This document shows positions 39,049-49,277 of a stretch of 64,000 nucleotides of DNA, one piece after another (the first letter of the stretch is position 1; each line of letters starts with the position of its first letter). Source of the stretch: Oligella ureolytica DSM 18253 (GTDB lineage Bacteria; Pseudomonadota; Gammaproteobacteria; Burkholderiales; Burkholderiaceae_B); assembly GCF_000373745.1 (NCBI RefSeq), contig NZ_KB892313.1, forward strand, positions 37,593-101,592. The letters are read 5' to 3'. A program made the position numbers and the translations under genes. Under the pieces are notes generated by a model. It ran no database searches. It saw nothing but the letters and a program-made list of their open reading frames with translations, and was not told the DNA's origin.

Positions 39049-41111
39049 TGACTGAACAACTAACTAATAATCCATTACTAAACCCTGTTGAGCAACTCGT
39101 TGCTTACGAACAGATTAAGACCGAACATATTGTTCCTGCCTTAGAGTTTTTGCTCAAAGAGGTGAAAGCACTCATTGAGCAAGCCATGTCGATCGAAGAG
39201 CCTACTTGGGACAACTTCATTGAGCCGATGGAATATGGCACAAGCCGCTTATGGCGTGCTTGGAACGTTGTTAATCACCTTAATAGCGTTCAAAATACAG
39301 ACGAAATTCGTGCTGCTTACAATACGTTATTACCGCAAGTGTCTGAATTTTCCACTTGGATCGGTCTAAATAAAGAGTTATTTAATCAGTACAAAAAGCT
39401 ACACGAAAGCGAACAGTTTCAACAGTTAAATAAAACCCGCCAACGCATTATCACCGAGGCCTTAAAGGATTTTAAACTCGGTGGTGTAGAGTTAGAGGGA
39501 GAAGCTAAAGAGCGTTACGCTGAGATTAGCGAGCAAATGGCGATGACTAGCCAGCAATTTGCTTTAAATGCACTTGACGCAACAGATAACTGGTCCTATA
39601 CGACTGAAGATGCAACCGAAGTTGAAGGCATTCCAGAGCAGGCATTAGAGGCCGCCAAGGCTTTAGCAGACGGCAAGGGCTGGACCTTTAATTTAAAGAT
39701 GCCATCTTATTTGCCAGTTATGCAATACGCTCAAAGCTCGGCCTTACGCGAACGCATGTACAGAGCGTATGCTACCATTGCTTCAGAGCAAGGCGACAAA
39801 AAATATGACAACTCTCAAAACATCGAAAATCTCTTGGCCTTAAGAACCGAGCTTGCGCAGATCTTAGGTTTCAAAGATTTTGCGACAATGCAATTGGAAA
39901 AGCGCATGGCCGATAGTCCGGCAGAGGTCATTGATTTTATCCGCGGTCTGGCTGCGCGTGCTAAACCATTTGCAGAAAAAGACATTGCTGAACTCAAAGC
40001 ATTTGCCAGCAAAGAGCTTAACATGAGCGATCTACAGCCTTGGGATCTTGCTTATGTGTCTGAAATTCTCAGAGAAAAGAAATATGCATACTCCGACGAG
40101 GACGTAAAGCAATACTTACCCGAAGACCAAGTCATTGCGGGTTGCTTTGACATCATTGAACAGCTCTTTAGCGTCAAGTTTGAAGCGGTTGACGCTGAGA
40201 CTTGGCACCAAGACGCCAAGGTCTATGCACTCAAAGAGGGTGACACCTTAATCGGCCATCTATATACCGACTTACATGCTCGCAGTGGCAAGCAAAGCGG
40301 TGCTTGGGTTGCCAACGAGCGTACACGTCACCTTCACGGTGAGCAGTTAATTACCCCCGTGGTGTATTTAACGTGTAACTTCACGCCACCCCAAAATAAC
40401 AAAGCCAGCCTTTTACGCCTAGATGATGTCATCACCCTCTTCCATGAAATGGGTCATGCCCTGCATGCCTTACTTTCAAAAGTTGATGATCCCTCTGCCT
40501 CTCCATTTTCAAGTGTGGAATGGGATGCGATTGAACTACCCTCTCAGTTCATGGAAAACTTCTGTTATGAGTGGCCGGTCATTCAAAAGCTTAGCCGCCA
40601 TCACCAGACGGGCGAGACACTACCTCGTGAGCTCTTCGATAAAATTGTTGCAGCTAAAAACTTCCAGACAGGTATGCAAACCGTGAGACAACTGGAGTTC
40701 TCACTATTTGATATGTTGCTTCACCAACAGGTTAATAAGCTCAACATTAGCGATGTCCTAAAGCAATTGGACGATGTACGCCAGGAAGTCGCTGTTGTTA
40801 TTCCACCGAGTTGGCACCGGTTCCCGCATAATTTCTCACATATTTTTGCAGGCGGCTACTCTGCAGGGTACTACAGCTACAAATGGGCTGAAGTACTCTC
40901 AGCAGATGCTTATAGCTATTTTGAAGAGAATGCGACTGAGGAATTAGGCACTCTCAACCCTGCATCAGGTGAGCACTTTAAAAAAGAAGTGCTGGCAGTC
41001 GGCGGTTCAATCCCTGCGACAGAGTTCTTTGAAAACTTCCGAGGTCGTGCAGCAGATGCAAGTGCTTTATTGCGTCACTACGGCATGTTCGAAGAAGGTG
41101 CTGAGGCCTAA
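39048..41111 (+). CDS. prlC: Oligopeptidase A (M3 family zinc peptidase)
   Basis: A 687-residue cytoplasmic metallopeptidase that degrades short peptides, including cleaved signal peptides. The zinc site is VITLFHEMGHALHALLSK, with the M3 HExxH and the downstream glutamate in ELPSQFMENFCYEW. The C-terminus FPHNFSHIFAGGYSAGYYSYKWAEVLSADAYSYFEE is characteristic of the family. The N-terminal half is the helical substrate channel. It overlaps folD by one base and is followed 13 bases later by the SCO1-like gene. Confidence 0.95.
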   Translation: MTEQLTNNPLLNPVEQLVAYEQIKTEHIVPALEFLLKEVKALIEQAMSIEEPTWDNFIEPMEYGTSRLWRAWNVVNHLNSVQNTDEIRAAYNTLLPQVSEFSTWIGLNKELFNQYKKLHESEQFQQLNKTRQRIITEALKDFKLGGVELEGEAKERYAEISEQMAMTSQQFALNALDATDNWSYTTEDATEVEGIPEQALEAAKALADGKGWTFNLKMPSYLPVMQYAQSSALRERMYRAYATIASEQGDKKYDNSQNIENLLALRTELAQILGFKDFATMQLEKRMADSPAEVIDFIRGLAARAKPFAEKDIAELKAFASKELNMSDLQPWDLAYVSEILREKKYAYSDEDVKQYLPEDQVIAGCFDIIEQLFSVKFEAVDAETWHQDAKVYALKEGDTLIGHLYTDLHARSGKQSGAWVANERTRHLHGEQLITPVVYLTCNFTPPQNNKASLLRLDDVITLFHEMGHALHALLSKVDDPSASPFSSVEWDAIELPSQFMENFCYEWPVIQKLSRHHQTGETLPRELFDKIVAAKNFQTGMQTVRQLEFSLFDMLLHQQVNKLNISDVLKQLDDVRQEVAVVIPPSWHRFPHNFSHIFAGGYSAGYYSYKWAEVLSADAYSYFEENATEELGTLNPASGEHFKKEVLAVGGSIPATEFFENFRGRAADASALLRHYGMFEEGAEA

Positions 41112-41124
41112 GAAGAGAGCAACA

Positions 41125-41745
41125 ATGACTATTTTTTTAAAAAAAACGCGCATTGCTCTGTCACTATCCCTAGCTTGTCTGGGGGTAGTGGCAAGCACAC
41201 ACAGTACACTGGCCTATAGCGCAGAAACTTCTTTTTACTCAACCCGCAATCATTTGCCTAAACTACAGTTTGATTTGGCCATTGGCGATAATCAGCGCCT
41301 GACCGCAAAAGACTTAGAGGGTAAAGTTGTTTTAGTTTATTTCGGTTATACTTACTGCCCGGATGTTTGCCCCACGACAATGGCTGAGCTGGCGCTTATG
41401 AAAAGCTCGCTAACAGCGCAACAACAAGAGCAAGTACAAGTTCTCATGATTAGTGTCGATCCCCACCGTGATACACCTAAGCGTCTGGCGCAATACCTAG
41501 AGGCCTTCGGTATGGGTGCCCTCGGCGTCACCGGTACTGAAAGAGAAATTGCCGATATTGCTAAGCGTTACCGAGTAGCCTATCAAATCGAGAAACCTCA
41601 AAACCCTGAGTATCCGACAATGTATGATGTCATGCATGCAGAAGGTATTTATGTCTTTGACCAGCAGGGGCGAGCAAGCTTCCTAGCCTCAAATAGTCAT
41701 GATATCGAGACGATGCGTGATCGTATCATTGAGTTACTAAATTAA
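41125..41745 (+). CDS. SCO1/SenC-family copper chaperone
   Basis: A 206-residue exported thioredoxin-fold protein. SCO proteins deliver copper to the CuA site of cytochrome c oxidase or act as thiol reductants for it. Residues 1-32 form a signal peptide or membrane anchor (IALSLSLACLGVVASTHSTLAY). The copper-binding cysteines are in YFGYTYCPDVCPTTMAEL (CxxxC), with the ligand histidine in DVMHAEGIYVFD. The start is the ATG at 41125; the frame continues upstream into prlC, but that part is a shadow. It suggests an aerobic haem-copper oxidase elsewhere in the genome. Confidence 0.92.
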   Translation: MTIFLKKTRIALSLSLACLGVVASTHSTLAYSAETSFYSTRNHLPKLQFDLAIGDNQRLTAKDLEGKVVLVYFGYTYCPDVCPTTMAELALMKSSLTAQQQEQVQVLMISVDPHRDTPKRLAQYLEAFGMGALGVTGTEREIADIAKRYRVAYQIEKPQNPEYPTMYDVMHAEGIYVFDQQGRASFLASNSHDIETMRDRIIELLN

Positions 41746-41887
41746 TTAATTTAACCCAAAGTTAGTAGGTAAAAAGCTTATAAAAGCAATAATCAATGCT
41801 AAGCTTTATGTCAACCTCATTGATAACTAATTAAAACACTGATTTTTATCATTAAATCAATCAACACTTCAACGTTTAAAGGAGATA

Positions 41888-42706
41888 ATGGCCATGCTCA
41901 CTCTTTTCCACCTCCCTTCTACAGGTTCATTTCGTAGTATCTGGCTAGCTTGTGAACTTGGTCTAACCTTTAAAATAAATCGCCGTGAGGACACTAAGGA
42001 CTCAGAAGCAAGCAATACACACCCTCTAAGCAAAGCACCCATGCTTTTAGATGGTCCTATCAGTATTGCCACACACGGGGCCGCTCGCGAATATCTCTTA
42101 AGCAGCTACGACCGCTCCGGTATGCGTCCACCCATGGCACACCCCGACTATATTCAGTATTTACAATGGGTTCACTACCTTGAAGGTACCCTTCTTCCGC
42201 TAGTCGATCAGCAGCGTATTATTAACAAACTGGGGCAATCCAGAGTGCCGTTTTTTGCACGTTCTATCATGAAAAAAACGGTACTGAACTACGCGGCTAA
42301 CAATATCGAACCTGAAATTAATCGCCAGCTGAACTATATCAATGAAAGCCTAGGCGAAAGCGGGTGGACCTGTGGCAGTCAATTCTGTGCCGCTGATATT
42401 GATCTTGCTTACATCTTATTAGGTTTAGAGTCCGAGGGTAAGCTACAGGCAGATCACAAAAATATTGACATGTTTTTAAACGCTGTAAAAGAGCGTAGTA
42501 CCTATCAATTGGCACAAGAAAAGGCGTCAATCACAGCCGCCACACTGAGTTATGAAGAGCAAAGCGCAGCTGGTGAAGATCAACAAGACCTTCAAAAAAG
42601 CAATGACGAGCCTACCCTAAGCGAGCAAGCTTCAGAACAAGCGGTAGACGAAGCACCTTCCGATCTTGAACAAGTAGAAACCAAGACAGACAAAACACCA
42701 AACTAA
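41888..42706 (+). CDS. Glutathione S-transferase-like protein with acidic C-terminal tail
   Basis: A 272-residue protein. Residues 1-80 form a thioredoxin-like GST N-domain (LTLFHLPSTGSFRSIWLACELGLTF, then HPLSKAPMLLDGPISI with the cis-proline). Residues 90-210 form the all-helical C-domain (GSQFCAADIDLAYILLGL is the N-capping box). After about residue 213 comes a 60-residue tail rich in Glu, Gln, Asp, Ser and Thr that looks disordered and is not part of the fold. GGAG precedes the start. The second Met (41894) is an alternative start. The substrate is unknown. Confidence 0.82.
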   Translation: MAMLTLFHLPSTGSFRSIWLACELGLTFKINRREDTKDSEASNTHPLSKAPMLLDGPISIATHGAAREYLLSSYDRSGMRPPMAHPDYIQYLQWVHYLEGTLLPLVDQQRIINKLGQSRVPFFARSIMKKTVLNYAANNIEPEINRQLNYINESLGESGWTCGSQFCAADIDLAYILLGLESEGKLQADHKNIDMFLNAVKERSTYQLAQEKASITAATLSYEEQSAAGEDQQDLQKSNDEPTLSEQASEQAVDEAPSDLEQVETKTDKTPN

Positions 42707-42745
42707 TACTGTCTCATTAGCACCCGCCAACCATTCACCATAACA

Positions 42746-42777
42746 GCAGAAGCCCATATTAATATATGGGCTTCTGC
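42746..42777. terminator. Strong hairpin between the GST gene and livF
   Basis: A perfect 14-bp stem (42746-42759 with 42764-42777) with a four-base loop lies between the convergent ends of the GST gene and livF. Neither side has a long T-run, so it could be a bidirectional terminator or a transcript-end stabiliser. Confidence 0.65.
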
Positions 42778-42786
42778 GTTATCCTT

Positions 42787-43497
42787 TTAGTGGCCTAGGT
42801 AGGCTTTACCCACCTCATCATTGAGTAATAGGTTAGCACCCGTGTCGTGCAATACAATGCGGCCAGTTTCTAACACATAGCCGCGATCAGCAATTTGCAA
42901 AGCTTTGTTAGCGTTTTGCTCGACTAAGAAAACAGTAATCCCTTCATCTCGAATGGTTCTAATGATTTCAAAAATCTGCTCAATGATAAGCGGAGCAAGA
43001 CCTAGTGTCGGCTCATCTAATAGCAACATTTTTGGCTTACTCATCAAGGCCCTACCAATGGCCAGCATCTGCTGCTCACCGCCGGACATCAAACCGGAAC
43101 GTTGTCCTGCACGTTCTTTTAAGCGAGGAAAGAGCTCAAACACATGCTCAACACCGGCCTCAATTTCTTCGCGATTTAGAAAAAAAGCCCCCATCTTAAG
43201 ATTTTCCAAGACATTTAAATCCGGAAAAACTCGGCGACCTTCAGGAGAAATCGCTATGCCTTTACGCATAATCATGTGCGTATGAAGATCAGAAATATCC
43301 TCACCTTCGAAACTGATCGTCCCGGTTCGTAAGCGAGGATTGCCGCAAATAGTCATTAGAGTGGTCGTTTTGCCCGCGCCATTACTGCCAATCAGCGTAA
43401 CGATTTCGCCCTGATTAATCTCAAGGTTGACGTCATACAAAGCCTGAATGGCCCCATAGCCCGAATTGATATTTTCCAGTTTTAACATGGCCATCAT
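42787..43497 (-). CDS. livF: Branched-chain amino acid ABC transporter ATPase LivF
   Basis: A 236-residue ATP-binding subunit of a high-affinity leucine/isoleucine/valine-type importer. The Walker A is LIGSNGAGKTTTLM, the signature LMSGGEQQMLAIGRALM and the Walker B MLLLDEPTLGLAP, with the His-switch replaced by Gln in FLVEQNANKAL, as is normal for LivF. It overlaps livG by one base (TAATG), with GGAG upstream of the start. It is last in the livHMGF operon. Confidence 0.95.
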   Translation of the reverse strand: MMAMLKLENINSGYGAIQALYDVNLEINQGEIVTLIGSNGAGKTTTLMTICGNPRLRTGTISFEGEDISDLHTHMIMRKGIAISPEGRRVFPDLNVLENLKMGAFFLNREEIEAGVEHVFELFPRLKERAGQRSGLMSGGEQQMLAIGRALMSKPKMLLLDEPTLGLAPLIIEQIFEIIRTIRDEGITVFLVEQNANKALQIADRGYVLETGRIVLHDTGANLLLNDEVGKAYLGH

Positions 43498-44258
43498 TAC
43501 TCTCCGAGATACGCCTTAATTACGTTTGGATCCGTACGAACTTCCTCCGGTGTACCGATAATTAAAGGTTTACCGTATTCCATCGCTAAAATACGATCGG
43601 AAATATTCATAATTAATCCCATATCATGTTCAATTAATAAAACAGCCAAATTGTAATCTCGGCGAAGTTGATCGATCAATTCTGCCAATTGAATTTTTTC
43701 TTGTGGATTCAGGCCGGCGGCCGGTTCATCCAATAACAATAATTTCGGGTCAGTGATCATGCAGCGTGCAATTTCCAAACGACGCTGGTGACCATAAGCC
43801 AAATTGCCGGCTTCGCGATTGGCAAACTCCTTGATGCCCATAAACTCAAGCCAAAAAACGGCTTTATCTAAGGCCTTTTTTTCAGCGCGGCGATGACTCG
43901 GCAGATTGAGTAAACCGGGTAAAAAACCAGCTGTTTTATTGTGTTGCGCCACCAATAGGTTTTCTAAGACGGTCAAGCTTTTGAATAAACGAACGTTTTG
44001 GAAGGTACGAACCAGCCCTTGCTTAGCGACCAAATGACTCGTCCAACCCGTGATATTTTGTCCATTTAAAACAATACTGCCCGAGCTCGGTTTATAAAAA
44101 CCACTAATACAATTAAAGACAGTAGTCTTACCCGCTCCGTTAGGACCAATGATGGCGAAGATTTCATTTTTTTTAACATCTAATGACACATGATCAACTG
44201 CCAGCAGGCCACCAAATCGCATGCAGATATCACGAGCTTCTAAAATAACATCACTCAT
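43497..44258 (-). CDS. livG: Branched-chain amino acid ABC transporter ATPase LivG
   Basis: A 253-residue second ATP-binding subunit. The Walker A is IIGPNGAGKTTVFNCISGF, signature LAYGHQRRLEIARCM (the LivG variant of LSGGQ), Walker B LLLLDEPAAGLNP and His-switch LLIEHDMGLIM. The extended insertion VRTFQNVRLFKSLTVLENLLVAQH is typical of LivG. It shares one base with the ends of livM and livF, so all are translated from one message. Confidence 0.95.
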   Translation of the reverse strand: MSDVILEARDICMRFGGLLAVDHVSLDVKKNEIFAIIGPNGAGKTTVFNCISGFYKPSSGSIVLNGQNITGWTSHLVAKQGLVRTFQNVRLFKSLTVLENLLVAQHNKTAGFLPGLLNLPSHRRAEKKALDKAVFWLEFMGIKEFANREAGNLAYGHQRRLEIARCMITDPKLLLLDEPAAGLNPQEKIQLAELIDQLRRDYNLAVLLIEHDMGLIMNISDRILAMEYGKPLIIGTPEEVRTDPNVIKAYLGE

Positions 44259-45487
44259 TACTTAATCTCCACCTGCGGTCGTTGTGCCGGCAATAAGCCT
44301 TGAGGACGCCAAACCATCATCAGCACCATAATCAAACCAAAAATAAGCATACGATATTCTGCAAACTGACGTGCCACTTCCGGCAAGGCAGTTAGCAGGA
44401 TAGCCGCTAAAATCACCCCGAGTTGTGATCCCATGCCACCTAATACAACCACCGCAAGGATCAGAGCGGATTCAATAAAGGTAAAGGATTCCGGATTAAC
44501 TAAGCCTTGGCGTGCAGCAAAGAATGCGCCACCGAAACCAGCGAACATCGCACCCAAGGTAAAGGCTGAAAGCTTGATGCTGGTCGGATTTAAGCCGAGA
44601 GAGCGGCAGGCAATTTCATCCTCACGTAATGCTTCCCAAGTTCGACCAATCGGCATACGAATGAGACGATTAGAGACTATGAGCGTAATCACTGCCAAGG
44701 CCAAGGCTAATAAATACAAATAGATAACCACATGATTTGAGTTATATACCCAACCCATCATTTGGTGGAAAGTCTGCTCACCTTCCGGTGCTCTACGAGC
44801 CATCACATGACCAAGCAAGGTCGGCTTTGGTATATTAGCGATACCGTCAGGCCCACCGGTCCACTGACTTAAGTTAATTAATAAGAGACGAATAATCTCA
44901 CCAAAACCCAAGGTGACGATCGCTAAATAGTCACCTCGTAACCTCAGCACCGGGAAGCCTAAGATGTAGCCAAATAATGCCGCCATGGCACCGGCCATCG
45001 GCAAGGCAGCCCAGAATCCCCAACCGGCCCAATGGAATAACAAGGCATAAGTATAGGCACCGACAGCGTAAAAACCGACGAAACCCAAGTCTAATAACCC
45101 TGCATAACCGACAACGATATTGAGTCCTAAGCCGAGCATCACATAAATCAATACTAAGGTAGCAATATCAACATGCGATCGCGAGCTGAAAAAAGGCCAA
45201 ATAGCAGCCAAAACAACCACTAATAAAAGCAGCAAATTAATGGTGCGCGGTTTTAAAACAGGTAGTGCCCAGCGCGACTTCTTGCCGGCACTCGCGATAT
45301 TTTTAAAAATATACGGTTTAACTAATTGCACCACAAATACAGCCGCAACCCCCATAATCACAAATTCCCAATCAGGAACAATAATTGTTTGAGCTCCTTG
45401 ACGTATGAGTTGCAAACCAAAAATCGGAATAACCATCACGGCTGTCAGTACCGCTGCAAAAATTGCACTCTTTAAATTCTCAGCCAT
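44258..45487 (-). CDS. livM: Branched-chain amino acid ABC transporter permease LivM
   Basis: A 409-residue inner-membrane permease with about ten hydrophobic segments. The family core starts with [40 protein letters not shown]. The conserved coupling region is [45 protein letters not shown]. The first 90 residues form an N-terminal extension with additional membrane segments, as in longer LivM proteins. It is coupled to livH and livG by TAATG junctions. Confidence 0.94.
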   Translation of the reverse strand: MAENLKSAIFAAVLTAVMVIPIFGLQLIRQGAQTIIVPDWEFVIMGVAAVFVVQLVKPYIFKNIASAGKKSRWALPVLKPRTINLLLLLVVVLAAIWPFFSSRSHVDIATLVLIYVMLGLGLNIVVGYAGLLDLGFVGFYAVGAYTYALLFHWAGWGFWAALPMAGAMAALFGYILGFPVLRLRGDYLAIVTLGFGEIIRLLLINLSQWTGGPDGIANIPKPTLLGHVMARRAPEGEQTFHQMMGWVYNSNHVVIYLYLLALALAVITLIVSNRLIRMPIGRTWEALREDEIACRSLGLNPTSIKLSAFTLGAMFAGFGGAFFAARQGLVNPESFTFIESALILAVVVLGGMGSQLGVILAAILLTALPEVARQFAEYRMLIFGLIMVLMMVWRPQGLLPAQRPQVEIK

Positions 45488-46410
45488 TAGACTTTCTCCA
45501 CTTCAGGTTTACCTAACAGGCCTGTTGGACGGAATAATAGAATCAATATCAACAAACCAAAGGCCACGATATCCTTATATTCTGAGGACCAATAGGCTGC
45601 TGCTAATGTCTCAACTACCCCGAGTAATAAGCCCCCTAAAATAGCGCCAGGAACACTACCGATACCGCCAAGAACAGCGGCAGTAAACGCCTTGATTCCG
45701 GCAATAAAACCAATGTACGGATTCAACTTACCAATGGAAAGTGCAATTAAGACACCCCCTACCGCGGCGAGCATGGCGCCCAAGACGAAAGTAAATGACA
45801 CCACACGATTTGTATCAATACCGAGCAGGTTAGCCATATGCATGTCTTGAGAACACGCTCTTGACGCACGCCCCATGCGCGAATTCTTGATATATAACGT
45901 CAAGGCAATCATTAAGATAAACACGACAGCAATAATCAAGAGCCGTGAATAAGAGAACATAACGGGATAACCAACCCCCAGGTCAAGCTTAAACGCGCCT
46001 GAAATGATGTTTGGCACGGCCATATCACGAGCGCCCTGACCTAAGGCAACCCAGTTTTGCAAGAAAATTGACATACCGATGGCGGCAATCAACGAGACAA
46101 GGCGTGGGCTATTACGTGCCGGTCGATATGCCAGACGCTCAATACTATAGCCATAAATCCCGGTGACGACAGCAGCCACTAAAATCATGAAGAGAATTAA
46201 TAGAGGTAATGGTAAAAAACCATTAACCCCGATAGCAGTCAAGGTGACTAGACCCACATAGGCACCAATCATATAGACTTCGCCGTGGGCGAAGTTAATC
46301 ATACCTATGATGCCATAAACCATGGTGTAGCCAATGGCAATCAATGCATAAATGGCTCCTAGTGAAAGCCCATTAAATAATTGCTGGATAAGCTGAGGCA
46401 GAAAATCCAT
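45487..46410 (-). CDS. livH: Branched-chain amino acid ABC transporter permease LivH
   Basis: A 307-residue inner-membrane permease with about eight hydrophobic segments. [45 protein letters not shown] is the LivH signature. The coupling region is [43 protein letters not shown]. The ATG at 46410 has a GAAGGG site; the frame runs 17 codons further upstream without one. It heads livHMGF. No periplasmic binding protein gene (livJ/livK type) is next to it. Confidence 0.94.
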   Translation of the reverse strand: MDFLPQLIQQLFNGLSLGAIYALIAIGYTMVYGIIGMINFAHGEVYMIGAYVGLVTLTAIGVNGFLPLPLLILFMILVAAVVTGIYGYSIERLAYRPARNSPRLVSLIAAIGMSIFLQNWVALGQGARDMAVPNIISGAFKLDLGVGYPVMFSYSRLLIIAVVFILMIALTLYIKNSRMGRASRACSQDMHMANLLGIDTNRVVSFTFVLGAMLAAVGGVLIALSIGKLNPYIGFIAGIKAFTAAVLGGIGSVPGAILGGLLLGVVETLAAAYWSSEYKDIVAFGLLILILLFRPTGLLGKPEVEKV

Positions 46411-46607
46411 AAGTTCGTGCCCTTCAAAAATAAAACAATTGCCAATAATAATCTTAAGCAAGTGATTTATCTATTGGCACAAACACTTATTTATTGATAC
46501 ATTACACCAAAAAAATCTATGTTTATGATGTATATCAGCGTGACTGTGGTGGCACCTCTAGAACTAACGACTTTATTTTCAGTCATTAGCAGCTTTAGTT
46601 GAGTTGT

Positions 46608-47183
46608 TTAATTTTTTTGTGCACCTAAGTTCCACATCAAGGCTCTAAAAGGCGCTAACAATAAAAGTGATAAACCGACTTTAATAATTGAGTCGCCCAA
46701 CGCCAGTGTCACCCAAGGAACCGGCGTACCAATAAAGCTGGTGGCAAAAAACACATAAGTATCAATAATCGAAGCCAATACACCGGCCACCATCGGTGCT
46801 AACCACCAAGAGCGTTGACGCAAACGATTAAAGACATAGATATCTAATACATGGGCAACTAAAAAAGCCGAGGCTGAGGCAATGGCAATTCTAGGCGTAG
46901 ACAAAAAGATAGAAACAATGAGCGCTGCTGCAAAACCCCAATACACAATACGACGTGCGGCCTGTGGGCCAAATCGACGATTCAATAAATCAGTCACCAA
47001 AAAAGTAATAGGATAAGTTAATGCACCAATGGTTAGCCACTCATTGATATGAAACTGCGGTTGCACAAAGTAATTTGAAGCAGCCACTAAGCTACACATA
47101 ATCACTAGTGCAATGATGCGTTGATAGTTCGCCAGTGGCTCAAACTCAATTGCCTTAATATGAATGTCCGGAGAGTGATCCAT
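46608..47183 (-). CDS. Queuosine precursor transporter (YhhQ/VUT family)
   Basis: A 191-residue integral membrane protein with about six hydrophobic segments. LTIGALTYPITFLVTDLLNRRFGPQAARRIVYWGF is the family hallmark, and the C-terminal ALGDSIIKVGLSLLLLAPFRAL follows it. Family members import 7-cyano-7-deazaguanine or 7-aminomethyl-7-deazaguanine for queuosine in tRNA. It lies 27 bases downstream of proC and may be co-transcribed with it. Confidence 0.88.
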   Translation of the reverse strand: MDHSPDIHIKAIEFEPLANYQRIIALVIMCSLVAASNYFVQPQFHINEWLTIGALTYPITFLVTDLLNRRFGPQAARRIVYWGFAAALIVSIFLSTPRIAIASASAFLVAHVLDIYVFNRLRQRSWWLAPMVAGVLASIIDTYVFFATSFIGTPVPWVTLALGDSIIKVGLSLLLLAPFRALMWNLGAQKN

Positions 47184-47210
47184 TTTGTCAGTATAAAAAT
47201 AGAATAATAG

Positions 47211-48047
47211 TTATTTCTCGGGGGCCAGCTCAACGGCCAACTCTTGGGCTTTATCATGAGCTGCCTTCATAGCAGATGCCACAATGACTTTTAAGTCGCG
47301 CTGTTCAAATACGGACAAGGCCTGTTCGGTCGTTCCCTTTTTAGAGGTGACACTTTGTCGTAAAGAAGCAATTTCCTCGGTAGACTGCTCCATCATCAGC
47401 ACACCGCCTTTAAGCGTCTGCACTGCGTGGGCTCGTGCAGTGGCCTGATCGTAGCCTAAAGCCATGGCGCCTTCAACCAATGCCTCAGCAAACAGATAAA
47501 CATAAGCCACACCACTACCACTTAATCCGGTCACTGCATCGAGCATGGATTCATCTTCAAAGAAGTCGATGCGACCACACGCGTTAAACATCTGAACAAA
47601 CTGCTCACGCTCTTCATCCGTGACCGCAGCCGAACAGAAGACCCCAATCACCCCCTCTCCAATCAGAGAAGGCGTATTAGGCATGGTTCTGATGATTTTT
47701 AATGAGTCCTCATCGCATGGGCCGTGTAAGAAATAAGCTAGGCTATCAACTGTCAACCCGGCGGCGACACTGATGACTAATTTATCACTTGAAAAATAGC
47801 GCTGATAATCTTGCAATACCTCTTGCATCATTTGAGGCTTAACCGCCAAGATCCAAACATCGGCATCAGCAAAGGCGTCGTCGGCACCAATTTGCACATT
47901 TGGCACACCCTTGGACTGCCATCTGAGTACCGATGCGTCGGAGCTAACTGAGATTAATAAGTCATCAGCAGTGCAACTGCCCTGCGCCAACATTCCATCA
48001 ATAATAGCGGCAGCCATATTGCCACCGCCAATAAACGCTATTTTCAT
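47211..48047 (-). CDS. proC: Pyrroline-5-carboxylate reductase
   Basis: A 278-residue enzyme for the last step of proline synthesis, reducing pyrroline-5-carboxylate with NAD(P)H. The Rossmann motif MKIAFIGGGNMAAAIIDGML starts the protein. The dimer domain carries ALTGLSGSGVAYVYLFAEALVEGAM and the SVTSKKGTTEQALSVFE motif that binds proline. The start is the ATG at 48047; an in-frame ATG at 48056 is three codons upstream. It starts 15 bases past the selD stop. Confidence 0.95.
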   Translation of the reverse strand: MKIAFIGGGNMAAAIIDGMLAQGSCTADDLLISVSSDASVLRWQSKGVPNVQIGADDAFADADVWILAVKPQMMQEVLQDYQRYFSSDKLVISVAAGLTVDSLAYFLHGPCDEDSLKIIRTMPNTPSLIGEGVIGVFCSAAVTDEEREQFVQMFNACGRIDFFEDESMLDAVTGLSGSGVAYVYLFAEALVEGAMALGYDQATARAHAVQTLKGGVLMMEQSTEEIASLRQSVTSKKGTTEQALSVFEQRDLKVIVASAMKAAHDKAQELAVELAPEK

Positions 48048-48062
48048 ATGCACCAAATAAAA

Positions 48063-49136
48063 TTAAGTCACAATGACTTTAGGGGTGTCAGTCGATTGAG
48101 TCACTTCCCCTATGACTGTGGCTAGAGCAAAGCCCTCGGACTCAAATAGAGCCAGCACCTCGTCAACCGCATCAGGACTAACGGCCAACAACAAACCACC
48201 GGATGTTTGAGGATCGGTCAATAAAGCACGGTCAACTTCAGTCAAGGAATCAGCCAAATCAATATAATCAGAAATGGCATGCCAGTTGCGACCGGAAGCG
48301 CCGGTAATAAATCCTTGCTGTGCTAATTCACGAGCTCCCTCTAAAAAAGGAACCTTGGCAACGTCAATGCTCAGCTCAACACCCGAGGCGCGAGCAATTT
48401 CAGAGGAATGACCCAACAAACCAAAGCCGGTGACATCTGTCATCGCATGGACACTATCTAAGGGGCCAAGCTTAGCACCGGGCGTATTTAATTGCGTGGT
48501 TGAGTTAATCATGAGCTGATAAGCAGCTTCTGATAGGGCATTTTTTTTAAGGGCAGCAGAGAAAATACCGATACCTATGCCCTTAGATAAAATTAATACA
48601 TCACCCACCTGAGCTGAGGAATTACGCTTGATACGCTCAGGATGAACCGTCCCCATCGCGGCAAGACCGTAAATAGGTTCCACTGAATCAATCGAGTGAC
48701 CGCCTGACACAGGGATACCTGCCTGATGACACACATCTGCCCCGCCCTTGAGAATCTCGGCAATTTGCTCATGTGGTAGTACATTAATAGGCATTGCCAC
48801 CAACGCTAAAGCCATTGCAGGCGTACCGCCCATCGCGTAAATATCGGATAAGGCATTAGTCGCTGCAATTCGACCAAAATCGTAAGGGTCGTCAACAATC
48901 GGCATAAAAAAATCAGTCGTTGCAATTAAGGCCTGTTGATCGTTTAGTTTGTAAACAGCTGCATCATCAGCCGTTTCATTACCCACTAAAAGATTAGGAA
49001 AAGCCTTGCCCTGCGGCATATTAGACATTAACTTTGACAAGACGTCAGGCGCAATTTTACAACCACAACCGCCACCATGTGACAACGAGGTTAAACGAGG
49101 GGTATCAATCAATTGAGTAGAGCTATTTTCGGCCAT
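48063..49136 (-). CDS. selD: Selenide, water dikinase (selenophosphate synthetase)
   Basis: A 357-residue enzyme that makes selenophosphate from selenide and ATP, the selenium donor for tRNA-Sec. The N-terminal glycine-rich loop has the catalytic cysteine in [12 protein letters not shown], the E. coli Cys17 position, here Cys rather than selenocysteine. [38 protein letters not shown] and [16 protein letters not shown] are the conserved ATP-binding core. The ATG at 49136 has GGTGAG upstream. It lies directly downstream of the selC tRNA gene, so the Sec machinery is clustered. Confidence 0.96.
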   Translation of the reverse strand: MAENSSTQLIDTPRLTSLSHGGGCGCKIAPDVLSKLMSNMPQGKAFPNLLVGNETADDAAVYKLNDQQALIATTDFFMPIVDDPYDFGRIAATNALSDIYAMGGTPAMALALVAMPINVLPHEQIAEILKGGADVCHQAGIPVSGGHSIDSVEPIYGLAAMGTVHPERIKRNSSAQVGDVLILSKGIGIGIFSAALKKNALSEAAYQLMINSTTQLNTPGAKLGPLDSVHAMTDVTGFGLLGHSSEIARASGVELSIDVAKVPFLEGARELAQQGFITGASGRNWHAISDYIDLADSLTEVDRALLTDPQTSGGLLLAVSPDAVDEVLALFESEGFALATVIGEVTQSTDTPKVIVT

Positions 49137-49162
49137 GAAACTCACCATCCGGAAATATTAAT

Positions 49163-49258
49163 TGGCGGAAGGTAGCAGGAGTCGAACCTACCTGGGAATG
49201 TCTGACATCCCCAACTGGATTTGAAGCCCAGCCGCAACACCGGTTACGCATACCTTCC
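49163..49258 (-). tRNA. selC: tRNA-Sec (anticodon TCA)
   Basis: A 96-nucleotide tRNA on the minus strand with the unusual features of bacterial tRNA-Sec. It has a perfect 8-bp acceptor stem (GGAAGGTA with TACCTTCC), a G discriminator, an encoded CCA, a long variable arm, and the TCA anticodon at 49222-49224 in a CTTCAAA loop. The T arm (GTAGG/CCTGC around TTCGACT) is normal. It lies between selB and selD. SerRS should charge it with serine and SelA converts that to selenocysteine. Confidence 0.97.
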
Positions 49259-49277
49259 GAAAGAATTTAACAGACTA

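Noticed and set aside
40969..41124. N-terminal extension of the SCO1-like protein
   Set aside because: It overlaps the end of prlC in another frame, and a signal peptide begins at the ATG at 41125.
41793..41833. AAGCTTA/TAAGCTT dyad after the SCO1-like gene
   Set aside because: The loop is about 20 bases and the surroundings are AT-rich, so it is not a convincing terminator or operator.
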